DNA from: Pyrrhoderma lamaoense | Taxonomy: Eukaryota; Basidiomycota; Agaricomycetes; Hymenochaetales; Hymenochaetaceae | NCBI GenBank assembly: GCA_002794735.1 | Contig: NBAZ01000003.1 | Location: 2,418,001-2,482,000 of the forward strand | Length of the DNA stretch: 64,000 nucleotides | Direction of reading: 5' to 3' | Shown here: positions 1-11,030 of the stretch, in pieces | Numbering within the stretch: the stretch's first letter is position 1 | How the letters are laid out: every line of letters begins with the position of its first letter | Notes under the pieces: model-generated | Seen by the model: the letters and a program-made list of their open reading frames with translations, nothing else | What the model was told of the DNA's origin: nothing | Database searches by the model: none | Made by a program: the position numbers and the translations under genes

Positions 1-787
1 CCCATGGATGCAGTATGGAGACGTTTTGCACTATGTTAATAAATATCCATATGTTCCTAGGGGACCGATTGTATGGAACACTCACTTCATGTACATGGTT
101 TTTGTACTCATCTTATTTAGATCCTCCGAATTGCTGAAGGAATCAACTTCTTGCACTCTCAGAAACCTCCTATTTCGCATGGTGATATCAAACCGGTAAG
201 CAATCCTGTAAATATACGTAAAAGTACAATTAGCTGATATTACTTACAGGCAAATATTCTCATTAATGATGATGGAAATCCTCTTTTGTCGGACTTTGGT
301 CTATCGAAAGTAGGTTTGGCGCTCAATGAAATATAAGTATGACTAACTGTCATATCAGATTATAGAAGATCTGACAGGAGTTCCGTTTACTCAGAGTTGT
401 GGGTGGATGGCTCATCTCGTTATTTCGCCCCAGAATTATATTGCGTACCTTATACTCTGAACTGTGCTTCAGATGTCTACGCCTTCTCAATGACTATTCT
501 CTCGGTAAGTTTAACTATTTTGTCCGTTAAATGTCGGGAACTGAGTGTTATGACTCCTCTTATGACAGATAATGACAGGGAAACAGCCCTTTTCATATAT
601 CAGACGTGAATATGAGGTTATGGCTGGGGTAACAAGAGGCGAAAGGCCACAAAGACCTATGGAAGCGGAAGTTATCAAGCTTGGGCTTGATGATAGACTA
701 TGGAGCCTATTAGTTAGATGTTGGGACAGGGACCCACAGAAACGTCCCTCAGCTCAAGAGCTTGTGAACGAGCTTTCATCACATTGA
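1..787 (+). CDS. TKL-type protein kinase, C-terminal part (5' end outside window)
   Basis: Spliced reading gives the back half of a TKL kinase: a hinge/alpha-D exon (PWMQYGDVLHYV), an alpha-E and catalytic-loop exon ending SHGDIKP, a DFG exon (ANILINDDGNPLLSDFGLSK), an activation-segment exon (IIEDLTGVPFTQ...FAPELY) and a last exon beginning IMTGKQPF and ending ELSSH at the TGA. The catalytic loop is HGD rather than HRD, as in the other TKL genes at 41-51 kb; the catalytic Asp and DFG Asp are both present. The exon pattern (break between HGDIK and ANIL, break before IMTG) matches those paralogues. Around 397-400 the frame must gain one base to join the TQS and FAPEL parts, which may be a sequencing error. 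The 5' half, including the ATP-binding lobe, lies before base 1. Confidence 0.85.
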
Positions 788-1206
788 AGTTGATATATCT
801 ATATTACTGGAGCTGCTTTCTGAATAAGGGGAATGGATGGACGTCTGAGGATATAACCCGCCTATAGTTTTCATTATTTTATCTATACCCAGTATATGTA
901 CTGACTTTTTAGTCACATATAAATCATATGAATGGAATTTATAGTGTATTTGTTATGCCAGACAAAGAGAGAAACGAAATCTAATATCAGTTTGAAGCAT
1001 TACTGCTTGTAGTGAGATCCAATATACTATGGTTTAACGATGCATGTATGAAGTGTAAATGATGAATTAAGATATTGAATTTTTCCTCACCGAACAAAGT
1101 GAAACAAGTTGTCAATTACTATTATTATAGTTCAATTGATTATTAACCCTGAGTACTATAATTATGTAAGGAGAACGCTTTATAACTCCGATTGAAAAAC
1201 AAATGG
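788..1206. other. Intergenic, kinase 3' flank to MCM2 promoter
   Basis: AT-rich sequence with no reading frame I can support. It should hold the 3' UTR of the kinase and the distal MCM2 promoter. Confidence 0.5.
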
Positions 1207-1223
1207 ACGCGTTATGTCGCGTC
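1207..1223 (+). promoter_or_regulatory. MCB (MluI cell-cycle box) site upstream of MCM2
   Basis: A perfect ACGCGT at 1207-1212 is followed by a second ACGCG-like core (TCGCGTC, 1217-1223), about 50 bases before the proposed MCM2 start. ACGCGT is the binding core of the MBF (Mbp1/Swi6) G1/S factor known in yeasts and conserved in fungi. A promoter role is inferred from motif and position. If transcription starts downstream of it, the two ATGs at 1203 and 1214 are not used. Confidence 0.5.
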
Positions 1224-1263
1224 GGATTTGAATGCTCTCCTATCTCAGCCAGAAACTTTCAGA

Positions 1264-4200
1264 ATGGTATGAAATCTCTCCACTTTGTTATATCTAGTCA
1301 AAACTAACATCAGTGTTAGTCCTCGCCTCCAGTAACTCCTCGTCGACCGAAACGAGCACGTTCACCTTCTCGAGTACCAGCTCAGACCACAGATTCTACA
1401 CAACAAATCAGGAGACGCGCTTCCGGATCCTCACTTCCTCCCTCTTCACCTGCTGCTTTTCCTGATACGGATGAGTTTTCAAGCGACCAGGATGCTGTAC
1501 CAGATCTGGAGAGCGATGTTGTCGAAGAGGAGGAAGACGGAGAAGATCTTTTTGGAGAAGCTCTTGAGCAGTAAGTTGCTTGCACCCCATGTAGATAACT
1601 TCATCAACTATAGTTAACTGATATAATTTGACAGAGATTATGCTGCAAATGACTTACTTGATACCTACTCTAATTCTGGGATCAATGATGATGAGGATTT
1701 TGATGAGATGACAGCTGCACAGAGACGCCAAGCAGAGCGTGCAATGGCCCAACGCGATAGGCGTGAACGACAGGGCCGACGCGGAGCTCGTGCCGCTGCG
1801 CGATCTCGGGCTCCGGACCTACTTCAAAGCGAAGAAAGCGACGACGATGATATGGGCGGTGGTCTTCTAGCAGGCTTGAAGCCCAGGGCGCGTCGGCAGT
1901 ATGATGAGCGCGTGGAAATTGATGACGCTGCTGGAATCGAAGCAGAGATGCCACTGGAGCAGTTACACGATATTAAGGCAAACTCCATCGCGGAGTGGGT
2001 CGCTATTGATCGTGTCCGGCGTTCGATAGCAAAGCACTTCCGACACTTTTTGACTTCGTATACTGATGAGAACGGGGCATCTGTTCATTATCCTTTGATC
2101 CGTAATCTCGGAGAGAGTAAGTATGAGTTATTCCCACTCAAATCTCAATGGCACTCATAACTGTTCTTTAGATAATGCCGAATCGCTCGAAGTTTCATTT
2201 ACTCATCTCTCAAACTCAATTGCTGTATTAGCCTATTTCTTAGTCATATGTCCAAGTGCTATCCTCGCTATCTTCGACGAAGTAGCCTTGTCTGTAGTAC
2301 TAATCTCATACCCACACTATGAACGAATTCACCAGGAAATCCACGTACGAATCACCGATCTGCCGTCCACATCTTCACTGCGCGATCTGCGCCGATCCCA
2401 TCTGAATAATCTTGTCCGCGTCTCCGGTGTCGTAACTCGGAGGAGTGGTGTCTTCCCACAACTGAAATACGTCAAGTTCGACTGTAAAAAGTGTGGTGCC
2501 ATTCTAGGGCCCTTTTACCAGGACGCTAGTAAGGAAGTCAGCATAAGCTACTGCCCAGCTTGTGAAGGGAGGGGTCCTTTCAAGGTCAATCAAGAGCAGA
2601 CAATTTACCGTAATTATCAGAAAATGACCTTGCAAGAATCACCCGGCTCTGTCCCCCCGGACGTCTGCCAAGACACCGCGAGGTGATTCTATTATGGGAT
2701 CTCATAGATTCTGCTAAGCCGGGTGAAGAAGTTGTAAGTGTCTTACCAATTGTAACGTAGTTTCTTGACTAAAACTCTGCAAATAGGAAGTTACTGGAAT
2801 TTATAGAAATAACTTCGATGCGTCGCTGAATACAAAGAATGGCTTTCCGGTATTCTCGACTATGATCGAGGCGAATCATATTAATAAGAAAGAAGACTTA
2901 TTTGCTGCATTCCGTTTAACAGAGGAGGATGAGAGGACAATCAGGAATATGGGTAAGGATGACCGTATCCGAAGACGAATCATCAAATCTATAGCACCGT
3001 CTATCTACGGTCATGAGGACATCAAAACAGCCATTGCTCTTTCTTTGTTCGGCGGGGTTCCTAAGGACATCAATCGTAAACATCGCATCCGTGGTGACAT
3101 AAATGTACTTTTACTAGGAGATCCAGGTACTGCGAAGTCTCAATTTCTCAAGTATGTGGAAAAGACAGCGCATCGGTCTGTATTCACCACGGGACAGGGT
3201 GCATCTGCTGTGGGTCTCACGGCTAGCGTACGGAAGGACCCTGTGACTCGTGAATGGACGTTGGAGGGTGGCGCCTTGGTTCTTGCAGACAAGGGTACCT
3301 GCCTCATCGACGAGTTCGACAAGATGAACGATGCAGATCGGACATCAATCCATGAAGCCATGGAGCAGCAATCAATATCGATATCAAAAGCGGGTATTAT
3401 TACTACTTTACAAGCGCGCTGTGCAATCGTAGCAGCGGCTAACCCAATTCGTGGACGATACAACCCTACGATACCTTTCCAACAGAACGTCGAATTGACG
3501 GAACCAATTTTGTCGCGTTTTGACGTCCTTTGTGTCGTTAAAGACTCGGTTGATCCTGTTGCAGACGAGCTGTTGGCTAAGTTCGTCGTCGGTAGTCATC
3601 GGCGCAGTCACCCGTACTTTGATGCTGAAACAGAGGAGATGGACGTGGGAACTTCCCTCGATGAGGATGTACGTTTTTTTTTTACCACTTTCTTCTTTTA
3701 TAACTTATTTTTTTTGTGTCTTCTTTCTTCGGAACTGATAAAAAATAAATAAAAAAAATATCAGGTTATACCACAAGATCTTCTTCGGAAGTATATCATG
3801 TATGCACGAGAAAAAGTTCGACCAAAGTTGTTTGATCTCGATCAAGAGAAGCTTTCGCGTCTGTTCGCGGATTTGCGACGAGAATCGCTAGCTACGGGTT
3901 CAGTGCCGATAACGGTTCGACATCTTGAGAGTATGATACGTATGGCAGAGGCGAGTGCGAAGATGCATCTTCGAGAATATGTACGCGGGGACGATATCGA
4001 TCTTGCTATTTCCGTTGCGGTCGGGAGTTTCATTAGTGCTCAAAAGACGTCTGTGAAGAGGACTTTGGAACGTGTAAGTATCTCTTTTTTTTGAAAAAAT
4101 ATTTTTCTTGTCGTCTTGTTGGTCTATGTGGCAAAGCTCATTGTATTTTAGGGTTTCCGTAAATACCTCACTCAAGCTAGGGACCACGAAGAGTTGCTGG

Positions 4201-4531
4201 CTTTCCTTCTTGGCCAACTTATTAAAGATAAAGTCCGATACTATCAATTACAGCATCATGAGCAACCAGACAGGGTGACAGTTCCAATTAAGGATCTTGA
4301 CGAACGGGTTAGTTCTTTTTTTTTTGTTGTTGTTGTTAATGGTCGTGAATACCCGATTACTGATGAACTTTTTATTGCTGCTTTACTTTTATGGGGATCT
4401 AGGCTAAGGAACACGACATCTTCGACACCCAGAGTTTCTTACACTCGCGTCTGTTTGCTGCTAACGGTTATACCGTCATCAACGAAGGAGGTGTTGATAA
4501 GATTCAAAAGGTTTTCCATCTTGACTTGTAA
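1264..4531 (+). CDS. MCM2: MCM2, subunit of the MCM2-7 replicative helicase
   Basis: Encodes the MCM2 subunit of the hexameric DNA helicase loaded at origins with ORC, Cdc6 and Cdt1. Visible in order: an acidic Ser-rich N-terminus ([13 protein letters not shown], then [17 protein letters not shown]), the MCM N-domain ([28 protein letters not shown]), a C4 zinc finger (CKKCG...CPACEGRG), Walker [10 protein letters not shown], the presensor hairpin region, Walker [10 protein letters not shown] and arginine finger LSRFDVL, ending KVFHLDL. At least seven short introns. Start chosen: ATG 1264-1266 directly before a GT (intron 1267-1319 with CTAAC and TTAG), which joins in frame to [10 protein letters not shown], so exon 1 would code only Met. 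At 2653-2660 one C is missing from a C-run: the frame shifts between GSVPP and GRLPRHREV, which are both conserved MCM2 sequence. In an essential gene this is probably a consensus error. Confidence 0.95.
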
Positions 4532-5786
4532 ACCCCTCGGTCAATCTGAAGGGATAATAATCAAATACCTCAGCAAAGAAAATCTTTAGAAAGGCAAATT
4601 TATCCGAGGGGTGGAGAGAGTGTGTGTGTATGTGGGTGGGTAGGCGGGTAGGAGAGGGATGTAACACTAAAAGTAAACCAAACTATAAATCTTTCTTTTT
4701 GTTGTTGTTGTTGTTGTATATCTATATAAAAATTCTTACTGTAATCTTTAGGGAAGATAAAAAGATGTTATTACGAGATTTTTTTTTTTGGTTTCGGTTT
4801 TTGTTTTTACTTTTCACTTTCTTCTTTTGTCCCTATGGTATTTGTATTTACTACAACTAGCTTAGAGAACTCATGTCCCTCTCTGTTTGGTCAATTGTAT
4901 CAGATTAACGATACGTGTACTGAGTTACATGCAAATTACACAAAACGTATAGTCTGAGTCTCCGATATAAGTACTTCCCGTATCAAGTTAGCAAGTACAC
5001 ATGGAACCTCACTATCTCACCGTTCTCTACTTCCCCCCCTTCTTCCCTTCTTCCCTTCTTCTTTCTCTTCCTTTTTTTTTCTCTCTTGTTTCTTGTATCT
5101 CGGCTTTACCTCCAAATCCACCTTCCGAAACACATCAAGACCCAAATAATAACGTATATATATAAGCATTACACCAATACCACAAATACCACAATACAAG
5201 ATATCTTTTTGATTTTTCATCCATTACTTAAAGTAAATAAACGAGACCCATCCGATCCGTATATACCAAGTATCATATATCGTATATCGTATATCATATA
5301 TCATATACACCCTACCAAACCCCCCACCAAAAAAAAAAAACACACACCCCAAGAAACACCAAAAAAAGAAGAAGAAGAAGAAGAACATAATAAGATAAGA
5401 CAAAAAAAAAAAAAAGAAAACACTCCTAATCCGTAAGAAAAAAAAAACGAAAGAAAAGATACCAAACCAGTGTAAGAAGAAAGGGTACAAAGAAGGGATC
5501 AAAGTATAGGCGATTGATTATCTTTAGACAGCCATAGCTTTAACCGAATCAAAGAAAGCACCGTCTTGTTCTCGTTCTGATGACCTACGGGACCTATGAT
5601 CCGTAACGACCACACTAAAAGACTCCGTCGTTGGCGTACTTCTGCTATCATTCTGTTATATTATGAGAGGGCGAGATCGGAGGGGGTCAGAGTCAGAGTC
5701 AGAATCAGAGTCGTAAAAGAAGGAGAAGGAGGTGGTGAATGAGGAGGAACAAGATAGATTTTATAATAAAATGAGAAAGTTAGTTG
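4532..5786. other. Intergenic stretch of simple repeats between convergent genes
   Basis: Lies between the 3' ends of MCM2 (+) and the DUF6534 gene (-). It holds CTTCTTCC tracts (about 5030-5080), CATATATCGTATAT-type repeats (5270-5305), A-runs and GAA repeats (5330-5420), and AGAGTC/AGAATC repeats near 5690. I see no supported coding sequence. Confidence 0.6.
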
Positions 5787-8700
5787 TTAGTTAGTTATAC
5801 GAGAAAGTCGATAGATATATATAAATGTATGGAATGAGATAGATAAATAATAAGAATATTTTAATAAAGTGGATTTATTGTTGACCTTACTAGAACTAGT
5901 GATCACCTCTTCCGTCTTATCTATCTGGATGGCGATTTGGGCAGGGTGTCTTGATGTTTGTAACGCAAACGAGTTTTGCTAACAGAGTGGGCGGGGGTGG
6001 TGTGAGGGTAAGAGAGAGAGCGAGAAACCGAAGAAAGAATCAAGTTAGCCATCCGAAAGCATATAGAAGTAAACGAAAAACAGATAAGCGAAACAAAAAG
6101 GGGATTAGGAGGGTAAGGGTGAGGGGGTGAGAATACGAACGTCACGAACAGTTCCAGTAGTCCCATCTCCAAAAGTAAACATATTTATAGTCGGCTTCAT
6201 CGATAACCGATCTTTCCTTGCCCGGAACGAGTTACGGGTATTAAGTCTGGGAAAATTGTTCGCGTTAGTTAAGTAAAGGGGATAAGGGGAAGAGGGGATC
6301 AAGGAAACGCATGACGTTTCTTTTATCAGGTCAAACCGGGGAGGGGGAGGAGGAAGAGGAAGAGCTTACGCGGTGAGAACACTATTGATATACACTGAGG
6401 GAAGTTGATTTAGTAGTGAAAAAAGAGATTATTCCGAGGTTGTATATAGACCACACATACATTTACTAATTACGAAGTGAATTCCAATAAAGACTAGGTT
6501 CCCAGGCATGATAATTGCCTGTCAAAAGTAAGATAAAATAAAGGGAGCTTATAATCAGCACCAAAGGCACAGGAGGACCGGAAGGACACTTACACAAACG
6601 AGCGAGGCAATCGAGAAAATACTATTAAAGAAAGGGGACAAAAAGGAGTGTTATACTCCATTATCAGAAGACTTTCTCGCGTGTGTTTGTGATTGGGTGG
6701 GTGGGGGAGATGATGATAGTATTACGAACCAAGTTAAAGATCCATTCTCAACAGAGTAAAGAATGAGCTTATCAATCGCTTCATCCATACTGGGATTCCT
6801 TAAGAATACATCGCTTTCAGACGATTCTGTTTCGACTGACCTGGAAAGTCCAGTTCTAGACTGATATATACGTATATATGATTCGTTGATCATAGCAAGA
6901 GAGAAGGCAAGGAGAGGTAAGGAGGGTGTATCGGATAGGGAGGATTATAAATCCAGATCAGCTCAGAGAAACAAGGAGAGTGGAGGGGAAGAGGAGAGGG
7001 GGATGCTTACACCATGAAGCCAATAACAAAGACCTCCAGTGATAAGAATATCACAGGTCACAGCAACAGCAACACCCGTAGTGAATATCCACTAAGATAA
7101 AATAAAAAATAAATCAAATAAATTAGGAACATTCACGACCCAGATTTAAATTTAGATTGATTTTTTTTTTTGGGGGGGGGTGAGGGGTACACAATTTAGA
7201 TTCAAAAGAGAACCCTTGTGCACGTGTGTGTGTGTGTTATTACTGTAGAGTACTCACTCGAACTTTAGTCGCCCATGCATCAAACGTGCCAAAATGTATC
7301 CTTTTTTTTCCAAAAAGTTTTTTTAAAGTAGAATTTGTAAGGTAAGTAAAATTACACAAAGAAAGATAAAGAAAAGAAGGAAGAGCTAAAAAGGAAGAGA
7401 GACATACGCTCGTGCCGTCGTGACTAGAAAAAAAAATCATAGGAAAATAAAGTCAGTCAATCAAGTCAAATCACAACTTCCAGTTAACCATTTTCTTCTT
7501 CTTCTCCCTTCGTCGTTCCGTCTTTTTATTTGCGTCGTTCGTTACAGGGAGATACGAGAACCAAGATAATGAAATATAAGAGTAAACGACTTACTCCAAC
7601 CCAAAGCTATATTCACAATATAAAAAAAAAGAGGGGTGTGGGGGGCGAGGTCATGTGCACATGTCAAATTAACGTTTCCGTTTCCGTTTATATCCATAAG
7701 TTGATTTTTTTTTCCCAAGCCACAATCAGAAAACGTATACGAGAGAGAAAGGAGAAGACACGCACTCAGACGAGCAACTTGCAAAAAGAACTATATTTGC
7801 GAGAGATCATAAACCATAGTTCAGAGACCAAGAGATCGAAAATCGAAGATGAGGTATTGGGCGAGACGGAGTATGAAGATTAGATATTGCGAATGCGAAC
7901 ACAGATATGTTTATGTTATTTTCCCGGCATGGTACGGAGAGTGGAGTGAGTGAGACAGGAGAAGTGGGGAGGTAGGACGGTGTATAAGGTGAAGTGAGGT
8001 GAAATGGAAGGTGAGGTGGTGTGTAAAAACATACCGTTATAGGCGCTATGATATTCTTTCGGCTTACTATGGAGACATGTGTGGAGATTAGATTAGATTC
8101 AGATCGACTACGTGGCTTTTCTTCTTCTTCTTCTTTGGAAGAGGAAGAAGAAGAAAAGATAGTAAGATAGATGGATAGATGGATAGACGTACATTTCCAG
8201 ACTCTCCACGTGAAGAAGCTAAACGCAGGCGACGCCGGAGGGTGTGAGGACATTGTATGTCAGAATCATACACACACAGCACTATCGCTCCTCCCTCTTT
8301 TGGGGGGAAGAGCCATTTCCTAGGAGACTTAAGAGCCACTCTTACCTTTGAGCGAAGAACGTGATTGTACCCTAAAGTCCAGAGTCAAGGCAAGGGAGAG
8401 GAGATGGAGGGTAAGTCAGTAATTGAGGAAATCAAAAAGTGGAGGGGAGGAGGGGGGGGTTCAACGGCGTTTGAGCCACTGATAGTAAGGGATAAAAAAA
8501 ATGAACTCACAGTCAGACCTACGGTCATCTAATCAGGTATACGATAAAAAAAAAGGAAAGTCATCATTACTCTACGGAAATCTCAAGATTGTCAGAATTA
8601 TAACACATACGGCGAGGGACCTAAAAACGCATACACACAAAAGAACGCAAGTGAGTAAAAATAAGATCCAGGACTCTTAGTCTGTTATACCGCCCTCCAA

Positions 8701-9245
8701 AAAAGAGAGTGAAGAGATGAAATGGGAGGAGGAAGATGGGAAGGAGAGGACTCACGGGACTAGATAGTCAAGAGCGTCGTTATTCCCGAAATTCTCGATG
8801 AGGTAGTGATATAAAGTGACCATGATACAGAGAATATGCGCCAAATCCAGTACGCTTTATGAAAAAAAAATTGGCGAAGAGAGCCAAGGAGGTCAATGAA
8901 CACATGACTCGTCGAACTCATCAATGAAAGAAAGAGAGAGAGAGAGAGAAGCTAACAGGAGTACAGTTATCTAAACGAGAAAAAAAACCAGGAAGTGAGT
9001 GTTCGTTATCATCATCATCCTCATCATTACATTGCGCACTGCACATGGCAGTTTTACGCAGGTGGGGGGGGGGGATGGGGGGAGAGAGAGAAACGTACAA
9101 GGACACCAAACAACTTGAGGTCATTCTTTGGTTTACTCCGATAATAGTGATAAGCTTGTAACAACACGATTCCACTCAGGGCTGTCGCGAACCACGACGT
9201 GATGAGGACAGAGCCCACAGAAAGCCCTTTTACCGACTTGTCCAT
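5787..9245 (-). CDS. DUF6534-type seven-helix membrane protein
   Basis: A basidiomycete membrane protein of unknown function, rebuilt from about 13 small exons. N-terminus MDKSVKGLSVGSVLITSW, then LLQAYHYYRSKPKNDLKLFG; next VLDLAHILCIMVTLYHYL with ENFGNNDALDYLVP; MTVGLT, GTITFFAQR, FFTWRVWK, LSRKNIIAPIT; WIFTTGVAVAVTCDILITGG; KSRTGLSR, DKLILYSVENGSLTW; AIIMPGNLVFIGIHFVISK; LYINSVLTALNTRNSFR. The order and the CDILITGGL and SKLY-NS-LTALN-RNSFR motifs fit the DUF6534 family. A short exon cut between CCCTCAG and GTAAGC restores the SKLYINSVLTALN motif exactly in frame. The region around 7250-7740 is poorly resolved. The last exon follows a phase-0 intron after TGTVRD and gives HPAQIAIQIDKTEEV, stopping at 5787. 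Introns are long for a fungus and packed with simple repeats. Confidence 0.75.
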
Positions 9246-11030
9246 ATCATATATATATTATTAGCAGAAGGCGGGAACGGACGATGACAACGTCGGCGGC
9301 GGCGGCGGTGGGAAGGGGTGCGGATGCGGGATGCGGATGGAGGAAGGAGGTAAAGGAGGAGGATGAAGAGATAGACGAATGAAAGCTAGGGCCACCCTTA
9401 AGATCGAGACCAGGAAAAGTTTGTGCCAATGCCAAGCCGTTATATATATATATATATAAACAATGCGTGTGCATCACAATCCCCGATGAACCGCTTCTCT
9501 CTCCTGTTTCGTCCTGGGCTAGATGCGGGGTACAAACCCGGTTAATAAGAAAGGGAAAAGAGAAAAAAAATAGTAAATTTAAATTTGATTATACTAGTAG
9601 GTAAACATAGATGTACGATGGGGGCAAAGTGTAAATGTATAGATGTAGGTAATTAAACCCTTTTTCCAGAAAAAGAAGGAGAAGGCGAAGAAGAAGAAGA
9701 AGAAGAAGAAGAAGAAGGGCAAAAGGAAAAGAACCAGAACCCCTTCGATCGTTAATTTTGAATTCGAAAAAAAAACTTTAAGCAAAAAGAACAAGTTTAG
9801 GTTTAATTTGATTTCTTACTTAGTTGATAAAATAAAGTAAAAAAACGAAAAAAAAAAAAGATTCGCGGGAAAGGGGGAACCACACGAGATCGAAAAAGAA
9901 AATTTGAATCTGCCTGACGATCTAGGTTTAGAAATCAACATACTACCCCCACTCCTTCATACTAAACATCAAGGTAGCATACCGACACACCGACACACCG
10001 ACACATAAGGATCAAGTCCCCCCCCTTCTTTCTGTGTATATGACCATATGGTCTTGTTTAGTTTGACTTTGGATCAGGAATTAGGCATTAGGCATACGAA
10101 CGGGATGCGCATCACTCGTATCACGTATCAGTTCGTATCTAGCCCCCCCCTCTCTCTCTCTCGCTTACCAACGCCCAACGTCCCGATGCCTGATACCTTT
10201 TTTCTTTCCTTATTTCTGATATTCAGGGTCGGCAAATAACTTTACTAAGTCACCTTTTATCCTTTTATCCTTTTATATCCTTCTATATACTGGTATGGGT
10301 AAACTAAGGCCAACATGCCACGCGTTTACATGTGTACATAATCGCGATACACCGATACAACTTCTCCTAATTGGCTGTTGGCTGTAAGGGGGGCGGAGGG
10401 CGGAGGGACAGAACTTGAGGATTAAAGACGACCATGTGTGAAGCTATATCAAGTACTCATACCTATTATCTGATTATCATCAAGTTCAACACGCACCATA
10501 AATGATAAATGAGGAATCACCGGGAATCTCAAACGACTTACACGACCAACAAGTTCACCACCATCACCACCACCACCCCATCCTCCTCCTCCTCACATGT
10601 GGCATGACTTTGCCTACGATGACCCCGCTTGACTTGACAGACGCGTTGGCGTTGTCTATCGATTATTTGTGATTTGTGATGTAGTGATATACATATGTTT
10701 ATGTGTGTCCTGACATCTACAATCAACCAATCAATACACAACCTGCGCTTTCTCTAAATCTTCACACTTGTCCTGTCAATCATACTGATAACGTTAAACC
10801 AAGGGGTGGGGTGGGAGGAGGAGGTCCATCTTCCCTACTAGTACTACTCCCCTACGCAATGACCAACACATCAACTAATAACTAAGAAAAAAAGCACACA
10901 CTTAAAAAGACTAAAAGACTAAAAAGACTAAAAAAAAGGAAAGGAAAAGAAAAGAAAAACGGACGAGAAACGCATCCAAATTCTCAATCGCTCCGTTTAC
11001 ATTCCGAGTCGACTCTAATCTCTGATACAC
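9246..11030. other. Repeat-rich intergenic region between two minus-strand genes
   Basis: Promoter side of the DUF6534 gene and 3' side of the FNT gene. It contains (GGC)n and GGATGC-type tracts near 9295-9345, (TA)n at about 9440-9460, GAAGAA repeats at 9680-9720, CCGACACA repeats at 9980-10008, CACCAC repeats near 10560 and GACTAAAA repeats near 10905-10930. No coding sequence found. Confidence 0.55.

Noticed and set aside
1203..1260. MCM2 start at the ATG at 1203 or 1214
   Set aside because: The frame from 1203 does not join MCM2 exon 2 in phase, the frame from 1214 stops almost at once, and both overlap or touch the MCB sites.
9594..9794. Long low-complexity ORFs in repeat tracts (e.g. 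poly-Phe/Lys frames)
   Set aside because: They are translations of GAA/CTT microsatellites with no other coding signal.
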